Part shown: piece after piece, positions 51,701 through 60,169 of the stretch | How positions within the stretch are numbered: position 1 is the first letter of the stretch | Layout of the letters: every line of letters begins with the position of its first letter | Source: Tritrichomonas musculus | Lineage: Eukaryota > Parabasalia > Tritrichomonadida > Tritrichomonadidae | Assembly (NCBI GenBank): GCA_039105265.1 | Contig: JAPFFF010000013.1 | Coordinates: forward strand, 62,001-126,000 | Direction: 5' to 3' | Length of the DNA stretch: 64,000 bases | Program-made: the position numbers and the translations under genes | Notes under the pieces: model-generated | Seen by the model: only the letters and a program-made list of their open reading frames with translations | What the model was told of the DNA's origin: nothing | Database searches by the model: none

Positions 51701-53752
51701 TCTGGTTGGGGAGCAAAGAAAACTATTTGGAGAAGTAGAAAAGATGATTCCACAGTGAATACTGCACAAGAAAAACAAGAAATGGAGGCTAAGGTAGATA
51801 CAGACAGTCAACATGAAGAAGCTAAAGAGATGACAGATGAATCTAAACAAAATGAAAGTTCATCTTTGCCTGCTGCAAGTGAAGAAGAAGCAAACAAAGT
51901 AAACGGAGAATCGCAATCACAAGAACAAACTCAAAAGGAATCTCCTCCACTTGCTTCTAAAGCACCGAACTATTATTCAGCATTTCATTCTTTTAGCAAG
52001 CAAGCATCTTTAAAGTGGGGAACTGGAAGCAATAATTCATCCAATGCTTCTTCAGAAAGACCAACAACACTTAATTGGGAAACTCGAAGCAGTAATTCAT
52101 CCACTGCTTCTTCAGAAAGACCAACAACACTTAATTGGGGAACTCGAAGTAATAATATATCAAATGCTAATTCAGAAAGATCAACACCTCTTAAGTGGGG
52201 AACAGGAAGCAGCAATTGGAGCAATAGCAACACTTCAAGTTTAAGTTATGAAAATAAAAACGATGTTAATACACAAGAAAAGCAAGTGGCAGAGGCTCAA
52301 AGAGATGTTGACAGTCAAATGTCACAAAATGAAGAAGCTAAAGAAGTGATAGATGAATCTAAGCAAAAAGAAAGTTCGTCTTTGCCCGCTGCAAGTGGAG
52401 AAGAAGCAAACAAATTAAACGGAGAATTACACTCACAAGAACAAACGCAAAAGGAAACTCCTCAACCTGTTTCTACAACACTGAAATGGGGAACAGCCAA
52501 TAATAATTTATCCACTACTTCTGCAAACAAGCCGACGACTTCTAAATGGGGAACAGCCAATAATAATATTGAATCCACTGTTTCCACAGGCAAAACATTT
52601 GCTTCCAAATGGGGAGCATCAAATACTAATAGTTCATCCAATGCTTCAACCGGCAAGCCAGCAACTTCTAGATGGGGAACAGGAAGCAGTAATGCATCGG
52701 CTGTTTCTGCAGCACATAAGTGGGGAACATCCAACAATGATAATGAATCCACTGCTTATGCAAACAAGCCAGCCACTTCTGGATTGACAACAGGAAGCAG
52801 TAATTCATCTACTTTGACAAACAATGCAGAAACATCCAGCACAAGCAACACGAACAATGCTGAAGTTTCCAACACGAACAATGCAGAAACATCTAGCATG
52901 AGCAGCACGAACAATGCAGAAACATCTAGCATGAGCAGCACGAACAATGCTGAAGTTTCCAGCACGAACAATGCAGAAACATCTAGCATGAGCAGCACGA
53001 ACAATGCTGAAGTTTCCAGCACGAACAAACTTATCTCATTTGGCTTAGTCAATCACAATATTCCAATCACATCTAACCAAAACGAGAATTCTTCATCTCC
53101 AGCTGCAGAACAGGCAGAATCCAGCCAGCCAAGTGGCACAAACAATTTCTTCGCACAGTTCTCACACAGCAATCCCAACTACAGCATGCAGAATGATGCA
53201 TCTAAAAGCAACGAAAAAACAAGCCATTCAAACGGTCACGAAGCAGATGCAGCCGAAAGCGATGCAAATGCACAACAAGAAGAGAAGCAGCAAGGCGAGA
53301 ACAGAGAATGCGTAGATGATCAGAAAGAAGCAGAAAACGAAGTGCAGCAAGAATCACCACAAAAAGAAGCATCAAAGAAGGGCACAAAAAGACGCAGAAG
53401 AAGAGTGAGAAAGCATCATAATGACGATGACGATGACTTTAACGAAGTATTCCTCAATTATATGCAGCAGGCGCTTGGACAAGGCAAGCTTGAATATCCT
53501 TCTCAGCAGCTTCCTCAGAATCAATTCAGTTTTCAGCTGCAGAACGTGTTTGATCCAAGCCAGTATTACTACCAGCAGCCAGGATTCGTTCAGGATCCAA
53601 TGATGCAAGCGCAATGGATCCAGATGAACTACCTCCAGCAGCCTCAGATTGGCCTGCAAATGGTGCCGCAGCCAGATTTGACGAACATGCAGATGAATGT
53701 GTTATCAAATCAGCAACAGCCAAAGAGAAGGAAGAGAAAAACTCATAAATAA
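45770..53752 (+). CDS. Giant BTB-like/DUF3447/ankyrin protein with E/K tract and WG-rich tail
   Basis: A 2660-residue intact frame. In order: two BTB-like modules (~50-150, ITTKNGSAMFNTDILKDTSS; ~175-275, ITNRREYKCNPFGVLSSSVI), a helical linker, DUF3447 (~500-640, LIRHDNVDGFQNIV, YLNYAAAYGSIKIFKYLLLN, YAIYGGNIEIIKIV), an acidic E/K repeat tract (~720-940), about twenty ankyrin-type repeats (~945-1855), a tail with twelve WG dipeptides (~1885-2340), a Ser/Asn/Ala repeat (~2345-2425), an acidic/Gln stretch with GTKRRRRRVRKHHNDDDDD, a Gln/Tyr/Pro-rich end, and a C-terminal PKRRKRKTHK. The basic clusters suggest nuclear targeting and the tail a binding platform (inference). It is the largest DUF3447 paralogue here. 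Stop overlaps TAAA. Confidence 0.85.
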   Translation: MAFYGQYYAQQRNNARFGPKTTTDSHILFAKIDNSAPFRPMTSGFQNINLQYRNFFFNLLELMPRAFTITTKNGSAMFNTDILKDTSSIISQALSVDSENLQYHLDIEDTANVLGKFELLYQGKPVLFHNDELPVYEKIITELNINNIPKFLFHKPNGNQNDGSIKSPFASAINNNFPVVMCKKNFYNFVRLIESKSFTIITNRREYKCNPFGVLSSSVICEEIAKDPKKTEYVYNFDDEFDEFGSICDLFNFFNVKITSGNMNIIKEISEDLQIKDILNDLDKYINEYEKISETIDEQQNFIDTIDELFNMLININQMTVSTVAENILNSNWSKTDESVQELAAFILQVIKTNILLHDKLSDLLIQLDKEADETNSLKILKPFINDKLYKAFGESKQVCSFIYNLRKKGFIPNEKMNDLLKNFTPLPQTQLRAYGKPYSSSIGSNSIVNQNIFDWFLPEIVEMKNFDYNAERKRFSNQRDVFFRKYFPDKIDEYKKMLDSGEPDDEITKLIRHDNVDGFQNIVSNGSFNIEKASIPYNIYEEFDLKTQLSYLNYAAAYGSIKIFKYLLLNHCKVDSSTFEYAIYGGNIEIIKIVDQKISENDIKLTPNVPAPGPSRFGQSKVQNNKFKKIEYSIKKHQNDLFDWILEQKLNNDPALESFLKEIAISSANNGNAHALVAAIDKGFNLRANHDIILRAAENGFYNFAQMAFNIYIQRNGKDEDKENAKDDDEEKAKDDEEEKAKEEEDEKTKEEEEKAKEEEDEKAKEEEDEKAKEEEDEKAKEEEEKAKEEEDEKTKEEEEKTKEEEEKTKDEDEEKTKEEEEKAKDEDEEKAKEEEDEKTKEEEEKAKEEEDEKAKEEEEKAKDDEEEKAKDEDEEKTKEEEEKAKDEDEEKTKEEEEKAKDEDEEKTKDEDEEKTKDEDEEKTKEENEEKAKDEKDHERNEIINKLKVWLNDKNAKNFLSFGNLAIFKIVDRVVEPKVLGSCLTYCVDKQYMKIIRYFFDTLAKEGVFKISNEICHNSFNLAVQKDTNDIFKYLLEHFELINPIIYVGFNWTSKILSSASRFKNFEAIKIIVNLIKKNENQEKQVAIGKKGHTLCNFTECFSNAAIVGSLEICQFLIDNKLYIDFASLASSSKTLSSVNVEIFSLMYENSSSVVKAKYLENYVIPAITKKNNELVRYLLKEDAPCENALIEAVNTRSLEMVDIVLQHKNKPYFVNKNSINGTALSIATRNNDIEIVKLLLSVPGINASIYNKNLATPLQNSVYNYNTEIANLILDFYEDDGTNHSWEMHEIIKKLLDIVDKYINGRPTVNQLQARQSVWINAARPSVWQKPATPSTPINTNPPDQKKEELYKVFIRIISMKGVDINFVNSKNTFLTYACANNKIELVKSLLNTNKVDPNLFLPNTGDTALMIAINSKFVDIAKILIEYPKTDLNIKNFSDKTALTIAVDNNLDSVIDILIVNDKLDPEENNLNYAFYYSSPSICKHIIASKKIDVNTVFQYKQSKQNGYNRNYYLKEVGTNDTKLVQATSANDLELVDLIINHPSFDQDKSDLKRAIFTSISSNNIEMFRKLIKITNNDINTYERNGQNIFSYALEMKSNEILLDIFKNPSFELKGRDILTDFIQSFTQNISVNFQLKASIEIMKGLYNYDQNHDHLINLNSLLKNGKTFFTSIPMNLGNVAETVSFFLENGADPNIPDCDDIYPLEFGMMINSLDYVTPLIDSDKIDFTQKIPSKHEFGYVGPKYQSYLHLAAKSNNPRILQKILQKKAIDINIVDDLGETPLMTACLFKQQQNVYLLFKEENLDFHHKNNKGQDCVQALLNSNDPNYQPKENKDDYLAQLLELVSNPYISTTRRNEDMSNFNIDEAISGQLGNTINMAQKAFINGNNSKWGKSTWQASSEKAKGWGKTTSPWGKKINNNDNQEQQAEVDYKDKQQVHIKAPENHFVWDPIATMKTRNDFSDSKWNGNNGSVSGSGWGAKKTIWRSRKDDSTVNTAQEKQEMEAKVDTDSQHEEAKEMTDESKQNESSSLPAASEEEANKVNGESQSQEQTQKESPPLASKAPNYYSAFHSFSKQASLKWGTGSNNSSNASSERPTTLNWETRSSNSSTASSERPTTLNWGTRSNNISNANSERSTPLKWGTGSSNWSNSNTSSLSYENKNDVNTQEKQVAEAQRDVDSQMSQNEEAKEVIDESKQKESSSLPAASGEEANKLNGELHSQEQTQKETPQPVSTTLKWGTANNNLSTTSANKPTTSKWGTANNNIESTVSTGKTFASKWGASNTNSSSNASTGKPATSRWGTGSSNASAVSAAHKWGTSNNDNESTAYANKPATSGLTTGSSNSSTLTNNAETSSTSNTNNAEVSNTNNAETSSMSSTNNAETSSMSSTNNAEVSSTNNAETSSMSSTNNAEVSSTNKLISFGLVNHNIPITSNQNENSSSPAAEQAESSQPSGTNNFFAQFSHSNPNYSMQNDASKSNEKTSHSNGHEADAAESDANAQQEEKQQGENRECVDDQKEAENEVQQESPQKEASKKGTKRRRRRVRKHHNDDDDDFNEVFLNYMQQALGQGKLEYPSQQLPQNQFSFQLQNVFDPSQYYYQQPGFVQDPMMQAQWIQMNYLQQPQIGLQMVPQPDLTNMQMNVLSNQQQPKRRKRKTHK
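47930..48590 (+). repeat. Coding E/K minisatellite
   Basis: Purine-only repeats of GAAGAAGAAGAAAAAGCAAAA-like units (21, 24 and 27 nt; KAKEEE, KTKEEE, KAKDEDEE). Length changes stay in frame. The array is stop-free in several frames on both strands, which creates spurious long Phe/Leu frames on the minus strand. It encodes a highly charged, probably extended helix that splits DUF3447 from the ankyrin repeats. Confidence 0.9.
52820..53030 (+). repeat. Coding Ser/Asn/Ala minisatellite
   Basis: Repeats of 33 nt (TSSMSSTNNAE) interleaved with 24-nt units (VSSTNNAE). Copies are nearly identical at DNA level, so the expansion is recent. It lies in the disordered tail of the giant protein. Confidence 0.85.
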
Positions 53753-53772
53753 ATATTAATATATGTATAAAC

Positions 53773-54085
53773 TACAGTTTGGAATAAAAAGTGGTAATAA
53801 AAATTTTTGCCTAAAATTTTTATTACCACTTTTTAGATATCAATTTTTTTTATGTGTATATTAAGGTAATTCCAAAATAAATTATAACATTATATTCAAC
53901 ATTATTTGTAATATATTTATTGATAATAATAATTCAATTTTCCTTTGAATATGAAATTTTTTTCCGAATAGGAAAATGAAAGAATTGATTTCAGTTACTG
54001 GCAGATGCTCCTGTTTTGCGCCTGATGTACATAATAATAATCTTACCACTTTTTATTCCATTACCACTTTTAATTCCAAACTGTA
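53773..54085. mobile_element. Mariner-type MITE (TA ends), 313 bp
   Basis: Left end TACAGTTTGGAATAAAAAGT; right end read inward TACAGTTTGGAATTAAAAGT, followed by GGTAA in both. The TIR core GGAATAAAAAGTGGTAA is repeated just inside both ends, and next to the left TIR forms a ~21-bp hairpin (53785-53835). TACAGT is typical of Tc1/mariner ends including the TA target. No transposase. It starts 20 bp after the stop of the giant gene. Confidence 0.75.
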
Positions 54086-54340
54086 CATCTTTTTGCATTC
54101 AATTTTTTTTTTTATAAGTATTATCTTTTGTCATTATTGCAATAACCACCTTTATGGTTTTCCCATTGTGAATTCTTAGAAAAAGTTAAAATACTTGATG
54201 ATTCTGAGCTTATTTCAAGTGGAAATATAAATGGAATAGTTTTTTTTATAAGAAAGCCCATATATTTTTTATACCAATAAAAGGAATACTTTTATTAATA
54301 CTAGCTCTATCATTTATCAGACAAAAATGAACAAATTTAT

Positions 54341-54378
54341 ACTATTCTGATAAACTTAATTAAGTTTATCCGAATAGT
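54341..54378. repeat. 38-bp near-perfect palindrome
   Basis: ACTATTCTGATAAACTTAAT (54341-54360) is followed directly by its complement with one mismatch, ending CCGAATAGT at 54378. It lies ~200 bp before the BTB-like/RCC1 gene; it could form a cruciform or bind a dimeric factor (inference). Confidence 0.7.
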
Positions 54379-54672
54379 GTTCCGTCACAAAAAAAAAAAG
54401 TAATTTTAAAGTTTTAATAAAAATAATCAGGTTTTTAAGTAATTTTTTTATACTCATTCCATTTTCTATTAAACCGTCGGGAAAAAAAATTGAATGAGAT
54501 TTTCCAAAATTTTGTACTTTATTCATTAAAAAAAAATTGAATGAAAATTTTCAATAAAATCTACATTTAAATTTTATGATTAAGAAATCATTCAGCAGGA
54601 TTAAAAAATCTAGTCCAAAATCAAAACTATGGCAATGACTTTAAATTTATTTTTGGAGAGCGCGAGATCAAA

Positions 54673-56589
54673 ATGAAAAATCTCTTTGCAGAATTTATTT
54701 CCCCATATGTTTCGCAAATTCATCAATCAGATCCAACAATTACTTCTGTTCATTTTTCTAACACGAATTCTACCAATCAGTCCAAAATAAACTATTTATC
54801 TAAAATGAGTGAAGAAGTCTTCTCTCTTTTTGAATCAATCAGTAAAGGGAACTCAATTGAACTCGACAAAGAACAATGTTTTCAACTGAAGGTCATATCA
54901 ATTTTTTTAAAAAACAAAGAAATGTTCACGAAACTTGACGAACTTTTTGAAGAAGAAAAAATAGAAAAATTTGAGAAGGAAATCATCGGCAAACTCGATT
55001 TTGATTCATTTCTTGAAACGTATTCAGATTCAGCAGAAATGTGGAATCAGAGTAAAACTATTGAAGATATTGCGTCAAATTTATATTCAATCGATGAAGG
55101 TCAAATAATTGACCTCCCAAGAACGGTTCTTTATTCAATTCTGACGAACCCCAAACTGACAATTGAAAGCGAAGACTGGCTCCTTGACCTGATTGACAAA
55201 TTCATGAGCAAAGAAAAAGAAAAGTGCCAATTTTCAATGGATGACGGTTTGATTGACATTTATTTCTATGAAGAGGTCAATTTTGACTTTTTGAGTGAAG
55301 ATAAATTGAAAGAATTCATTGAAAAAGTTGATCCGAATGAAATGACAGTCCCACTCTGGGAAAAAATCAGGAAGTGCTTTTACTTCAGCATGAAAGAGTC
55401 GCCGCGGAAATCGTCCAAGTCAAGCAAAAGAGAAGGAAACGGTTTCTATCGTCACACTCAACGATACGCTGAAAATATCGTCGTTGGCGGAAATGATGAA
55501 TGCCGTCAGATTGGCGAAAACCCGACCAGTAAAAACGAAGATGGTGAAGCAGTCATCCGCCCTCCTCAGAATTTGCAGCTGGATCCGTCTTCGCTCCTGT
55601 CTTACTCAGCCTGCGGCAGCCACTCGGTTTCTGTCACTCGTTCTGGCTCTCTGATCGGAGTTGGCAACAACAGCGACGGCCGAATCAGCGGCTCGCTCGA
55701 GAAGAAAATCATCAGCCAGTTTTCAGAATTTTCGATGAATGACAGCAGCGGGCGGCCGCTGGTTCCGGTTTCTGCTGTCTGCACTTTTTTCGGCACTCTC
55801 TACATGTTCACAAAAAGTTGTGGCAGCGGGAGGCAGCTCGTCTACTGCGATAGTGAAATAAACAATGGCACCCCAGTTTTTCTTGACATCGGCAACCACG
55901 AACCAGTGTCACTTTTCGGCAGTCTTACACATGCAGCTGCGATCTGCACCGATGGTGAAGTCATCTTCATCAACCGTGACTCAGTCAGAAACTCGCCATC
56001 GTCGCGCATCGATGCTGTTTCTCTTCCTGGCGGCGAGAAGGCGACGATGGTTGCCTGCCTCGACGGTTCAATTTTTGCGCTGAGCTGGAGCGGGCGGGTC
56101 TTCGCGGCAGACGTCGAATCAGAAAGCAGCGTCCTCAAATTTTCAGAGGTTTCAGAACTGTCAGGCCAAAGATTCGTCTGGCTGTCTGGCTCGTACGGTC
56201 ACTGCCTGGCAGTCAGCAGTGAAGGACGAGTCTTTGGGCGCGGATCAAACTATTTTGGCCAGCTCGGCTTTGAGAAAGGAAGAAGTGAAGTTCCCTCGTT
56301 CACTGAGATTTCGTCACTTTCTGGTCACGAAATCAGGGCAGCCTACGCCGGATATTCTCAATCACTTTTCGAGACGCGTGAAGGCAGAGTCCTCGCCTGT
56401 GGATCTAATAATTCTGGCCAACTCCTCCTCAGTGGTGACCCAAGCGACGAAGGCGTTTATTCGCCAACAGAGACGACGATCACAAGCGGTGCCACTTTCT
56501 GTGTTGCAGGTGACTGTTTGAGTGCTGTTTTCATCGGTAGAGATCCGCCGCCAAACACACCAAACACGCCAGTCCGCTATCAGCACTAA
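54673..56589 (+). CDS. BTB-like/RCC1-repeat protein with probable 5' frameshift
   Basis: 638 residues from the first in-frame ATG, but the frame is open from 54580 and encodes missing BTB-like sequence (NDFKFIFGEREIKMKNLFAE) without a start codon. An ATG at 54576 lies in a frame one base off; the six-A run at 54603-54608 separates the two frames, so a one-base homopolymer change or sequencing error probably hides the true start. After the BTB-like and helical part (~1-240) come RCC1-type repeats (~270-625): VVGGNDECRQIGEN, SLIGVGNNSDGRISG, GRVFGRGSNYFGQLGFEKGR, GRVLACGSNNSGQLLLS. It is related to 12393-13403 (head) and 36429-37772 (repeats). From about 55380 the GC content jumps sharply. Likely an interaction platform; the GEF function is not shown. 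Confidence 0.8.
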   Translation: MKNLFAEFISPYVSQIHQSDPTITSVHFSNTNSTNQSKINYLSKMSEEVFSLFESISKGNSIELDKEQCFQLKVISIFLKNKEMFTKLDELFEEEKIEKFEKEIIGKLDFDSFLETYSDSAEMWNQSKTIEDIASNLYSIDEGQIIDLPRTVLYSILTNPKLTIESEDWLLDLIDKFMSKEKEKCQFSMDDGLIDIYFYEEVNFDFLSEDKLKEFIEKVDPNEMTVPLWEKIRKCFYFSMKESPRKSSKSSKREGNGFYRHTQRYAENIVVGGNDECRQIGENPTSKNEDGEAVIRPPQNLQLDPSSLLSYSACGSHSVSVTRSGSLIGVGNNSDGRISGSLEKKIISQFSEFSMNDSSGRPLVPVSAVCTFFGTLYMFTKSCGSGRQLVYCDSEINNGTPVFLDIGNHEPVSLFGSLTHAAAICTDGEVIFINRDSVRNSPSSRIDAVSLPGGEKATMVACLDGSIFALSWSGRVFAADVESESSVLKFSEVSELSGQRFVWLSGSYGHCLAVSSEGRVFGRGSNYFGQLGFEKGRSEVPSFTEISSLSGHEIRAAYAGYSQSLFETREGRVLACGSNNSGQLLLSGDPSDEGVYSPTETTITSGATFCVAGDCLSAVFIGRDPPPNTPNTPVRYQH

Positions 56590-56987
56590 GCAACTAAAAT
56601 TGAAATAAAATATTATACAAAAATTAAATTGATTATCTTATTAATTTCATTTTCTATTCAATGGTGCATTTTATACATTTCATTTTTGATATTTTTTATA
56701 TAATTTAGGTGAGTTAACGGTCATTTTTGATTTGAGCAGCAATAATATATTAATTTGTATTTAGTCATTTTTATCTCCTAAATATTCAATATACAAAAGT
56801 TCCTCATATTTAAATTTGAAAAGAGAAAATTGTTGAGCAAATCTTTTTAACATCATTTTTAATTCACTTTTCCAGACGCTTGTAAATAAAATGAATAAAA
56901 AAAAAATATAAAGAATAAAATGATACTCTTATAAAAAATCTTTATTTTTCAAAAGGAATTAAAAATAATACAATATATCAAAGATGT
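56590..56987. other. Convergent intergenic
   Basis: AT-rich, 398 bp between convergent gene ends. Nothing supported. Confidence 0.4.
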
Positions 56988-59747
56988 TCAAAATTCTGTT
57001 GGATTTAAGTATTCTTCTTTAACATCACCATCATCATCATCATTATCATTATCATCGCTCTGTTCATCTTTAAATATCTTTGGCTGGATCAGCTGGCTCA
57101 TTCTTACATCCTGTAAGATAAACTTGCTCTTTTCTTCAAGTTTTTGCTCTGCATCAGGTCTTCTTATGCAGAGGCTGTTGAACTGCAAAGTCTTAAATGA
57201 CGAAAGCATTGATGAAGAAGCCTGACTTTCAGGCTGATCAACAGTGCTCATCAATGATTTGGAAGCATAAACTTCTTCATCATTTGCGTCGTTGTCAACG
57301 TTGTCAACATCGATCTCAACAGCATCACTGTTTGCATTATGTTTGTCCTCTTCTTCGTAAGGAAGAGGAAGGCCGACAATCTCAGTGATTGCTGCATGCT
57401 TTTCAATTTGGACGTTATCCAAATCGAACATTTCTTGAAGTTCAAGAGTTGCCTCGTCGATTATTTCATCGAGAGTTTTATCTTTCAATAAAGACAATGA
57501 TGAATACATTCCGCAATTTGACATGTTATTCAACACAACTCTCTGTGCAATCTGTCGCCTTTTAGACAATGATTGAAGCCTGTTTTCAAAGTCAGTTTCA
57601 TTGTTCAAAAGATTGTAAATGTCATCAGAAGGGAAGACGTAATCAATCATTGAACTTGACTTCGAAACAGAGTCAAGGAAGTCTTCAATGATATCAATGT
57701 TTGTAATGGCGTTGTTGTCGATGTTGATGAGCTTCAGAGTGTCGCTTTGTTGGATGATTTCATTGATCATTCTGATGCATTCATCGCCAATCAAGTTTCC
57801 ACTGATGTCGAGCTCCTCAAGGGAGCTGTTTGTGTAGAGACTTTTAATGAATGGAATAGCTTCATTTTCAAGTGAATAACCGCCAAAGAATTGACCTGTT
57901 TTACAATTGCCTGAAATGTTAAGTGAACTGATGTTTGAGTTCGCTAGAATGGACGATAGGGCAATTCCAATACCTGTCATTTTCTTGGTGAAATTAACCG
58001 CCAAAGACAACTTTTTCAGACGATGAAATTCAGGCAAATCTTTGAATATGCTATCGTTCAATGAAAGACCATTTTGATTCAATGAAAGTTCAACAATTTT
58101 TTCTTGATGCTCAACTAACGTATTTTTTATCAATTCATAACGGTTTCCGTGAAGACTGAGTCTGTTGAGGCCAAGAACGAGGCTGCTTTCTTCAACTGAC
58201 GTGTTTGACAGGAGAGAGGAAAGAAGGACTGCAAGCTGGTGATCTTTGATGCTGCTGCCTGAGATGTCGAGCTCTCTAAGATATGTCGTTGAATTCAAAA
58301 AGTTCGAGAAAATTCTGACAGATTCGTCATCAAACGAACTGTCAACAATTTTCAAGATTTTCAGTGGGATGTTGCGGTCATTCAAGGACTGGATGATGAT
58401 GCCTGGATTCTTGACTGGTCCAATTTCAAGGTGTTGCAAAACGCAGTCAATTGAATTGTCCTCAATTTGACCTTCAAAATTGCTGACTTTTTGAGAGCTG
58501 CCATTGTTTTGTTTGTTCCTTCGAATCAAGTGGGCCTTTGGGTCGTCATTATCGTTCTCAATATCATTGAATTCGTTTTCATCGCCATTTTCTGAATGCT
58601 CAGAATTTTCTGAGCCATCCACTTTTTGACTAGATGCCGATGAAATTAAATTTAAAAAGTAACAAAGTTGCTCACAATTTGATTGATTGAAACCGTTGTT
58701 AATGAGTGCCAGCTGCTTGATGGTATGGTTGTTAACGTTCTCCGTAAGTGAAGTCAATAAAGTGGTCACATCACCATTTGACATTTTACAATTGTTGAGA
58801 CGAAGGGTAATTAATTGGCCTTGGTATCGTCCTAGGCTATCGGCGAAATAACAGATGTCACTCAATTGGTTGTCTGAAAAGTCCCAGTAAACAACGCCTT
58901 GGTTGCCTGATTGATTCATTGCATTAGAAATCATCATTCCACCTTTTTGAGAGCGAGTTTTAATTAGTCTCACAATTCGTAATGAAGGATTCATTAAAAT
59001 TATCGGAGCTGATGCTGATATTATGTCATCTCGCGTAATATCTGATATATTTATGCCAAATATGTATGGATCAAACATTAATGACGATGTGATAGGCCGA
59101 ATGTCGGTGGATTGGCCTAGACCGCATTCCATTAGATGAATTGGAAGTTGAGTGAAATCAAAAATACAACTGCCTGTGCTTATTAAATTGTGGAAATATC
59201 GTGGGATATCATGATAATAAGTAACATTGAAGTATGAACAACTGGAATTATATGTAAATTGAAATTGTTGGGATGGCGATAATGGAGGATTGAATTTAGG
59301 GAATTTTGATGGATCTTCTACTTTAAATGAAAATCGAAGAGATGGAGGCATCATTGGATTTGATAAAATAAAATTTCGAACAACATTGCGAGCAAATCGA
59401 AGAGAAGCAGGAGAGTCAATGCGATAAGTACCTTTAATTGTTTTAATTACCGTTAATTCATCACTTTTTGATTGCATTTCTGTGATATCATTAACATGAA
59501 AAACGACCAGAAGCTTGTAAGATCTTCCAAAAAATCCATGATGACAAATTGTAATCATATGTTCTGAGAGAGCAACAGCTGCATTTTTATATTCTTTTTT
59601 CGAATTTGATTTTAATTCGGAATAAATAACATTGGCTCTGAATGCTAAATGTATTTTAGCTTGATTGTATGGAACAAGACGCTCAACTTGATTTTGTTCA
59701 TTATGCTGTAAATGATAATCAAATTTATAGTTTCTTGATAAGTTCAT
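56988..59747 (-). CDS. CARMIL-like leucine-rich-repeat protein
   Basis: 919 residues. Residues ~25-150 look like a PH-type domain (HLAFRANVIYSELK, HMITICHHGFFGRSYKLLVV, ELTVIKTIKGTYRIDSP), followed by a linker and ~16 ribonuclease-inhibitor-type LRRs (VVYWDFSDNQLSDICYFADS, LITLRLNNCKMSNGDVTTLL, LRELDISGSSIKDHQLAVLL, LEELDISGNLIGDECIRMI). PH plus RI-type LRR is the layout of CARMIL, which binds capping protein and myosin I at the plasma membrane and regulates actin. The capping-protein-binding motif and proline-rich tail of animal CARMIL are not evident; instead there is an acidic D/N tail. An Asn/Glu-rich loop (EHSENGDENEFNDIENDNDD) interrupts the repeats. Other LRR signalling proteins remain possible. 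Confidence 0.75.
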   Translation of the reverse strand: MNLSRNYKFDYHLQHNEQNQVERLVPYNQAKIHLAFRANVIYSELKSNSKKEYKNAAVALSEHMITICHHGFFGRSYKLLVVFHVNDITEMQSKSDELTVIKTIKGTYRIDSPASLRFARNVVRNFILSNPMMPPSLRFSFKVEDPSKFPKFNPPLSPSQQFQFTYNSSCSYFNVTYYHDIPRYFHNLISTGSCIFDFTQLPIHLMECGLGQSTDIRPITSSLMFDPYIFGINISDITRDDIISASAPIILMNPSLRIVRLIKTRSQKGGMMISNAMNQSGNQGVVYWDFSDNQLSDICYFADSLGRYQGQLITLRLNNCKMSNGDVTTLLTSLTENVNNHTIKQLALINNGFNQSNCEQLCYFLNLISSASSQKVDGSENSEHSENGDENEFNDIENDNDDPKAHLIRRNKQNNGSSQKVSNFEGQIEDNSIDCVLQHLEIGPVKNPGIIIQSLNDRNIPLKILKIVDSSFDDESVRIFSNFLNSTTYLRELDISGSSIKDHQLAVLLSSLLSNTSVEESSLVLGLNRLSLHGNRYELIKNTLVEHQEKIVELSLNQNGLSLNDSIFKDLPEFHRLKKLSLAVNFTKKMTGIGIALSSILANSNISSLNISGNCKTGQFFGGYSLENEAIPFIKSLYTNSSLEELDISGNLIGDECIRMINEIIQQSDTLKLINIDNNAITNIDIIEDFLDSVSKSSSMIDYVFPSDDIYNLLNNETDFENRLQSLSKRRQIAQRVVLNNMSNCGMYSSLSLLKDKTLDEIIDEATLELQEMFDLDNVQIEKHAAITEIVGLPLPYEEEDKHNANSDAVEIDVDNVDNDANDEEVYASKSLMSTVDQPESQASSSMLSSFKTLQFNSLCIRRPDAEQKLEEKSKFILQDVRMSQLIQPKIFKDEQSDDNDNDDDDGDVKEEYLNPTEF

Positions 59748-60169
59748 TATTTACGATGATGTAAAATTGAGGAAAGAAGATTTTTATTGAATAAATAATT
59801 CAATTAATTATTATAACTTTTTCTTAGTATCATATCATACAGTTGAACCCAATATAAAATCATTGAAATTATAAAGAGAAATAACTATACTTCTTATTTT
59901 TGGACAATTGTTCAAAATAAAATAATTAATTTCATAGCATTATCAAAAATTATCAAAAAGTTTAAAGAAATTGAATTAGAGTTCATGATGATGATAGTAT
60001 GAAATTTGATAATATATTGAAAAACAACTATAGAATTCAGCAATATAAATTTATTTATAAATATAAATTATTATACAAATTATTTAATTCTGATTTAAAT
60101 TTATTTTTACAAAAAAAAAAAAAAAAAACAGATCAGTTTTGTATTCATAATATTTTTTATTATTCCGTT
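59748..60169. other. Intergenic
   Basis: AT-rich, with an A run near 60110-60128. No gene supported. Confidence 0.4.

Noticed and set aside
56988-59747. NLR/NOD-type immune receptor
   Set aside because: RI-type LRRs are shared, but there is no NACHT/P-loop NTPase; the N-terminal PH-like domain favours a CARMIL-type protein.
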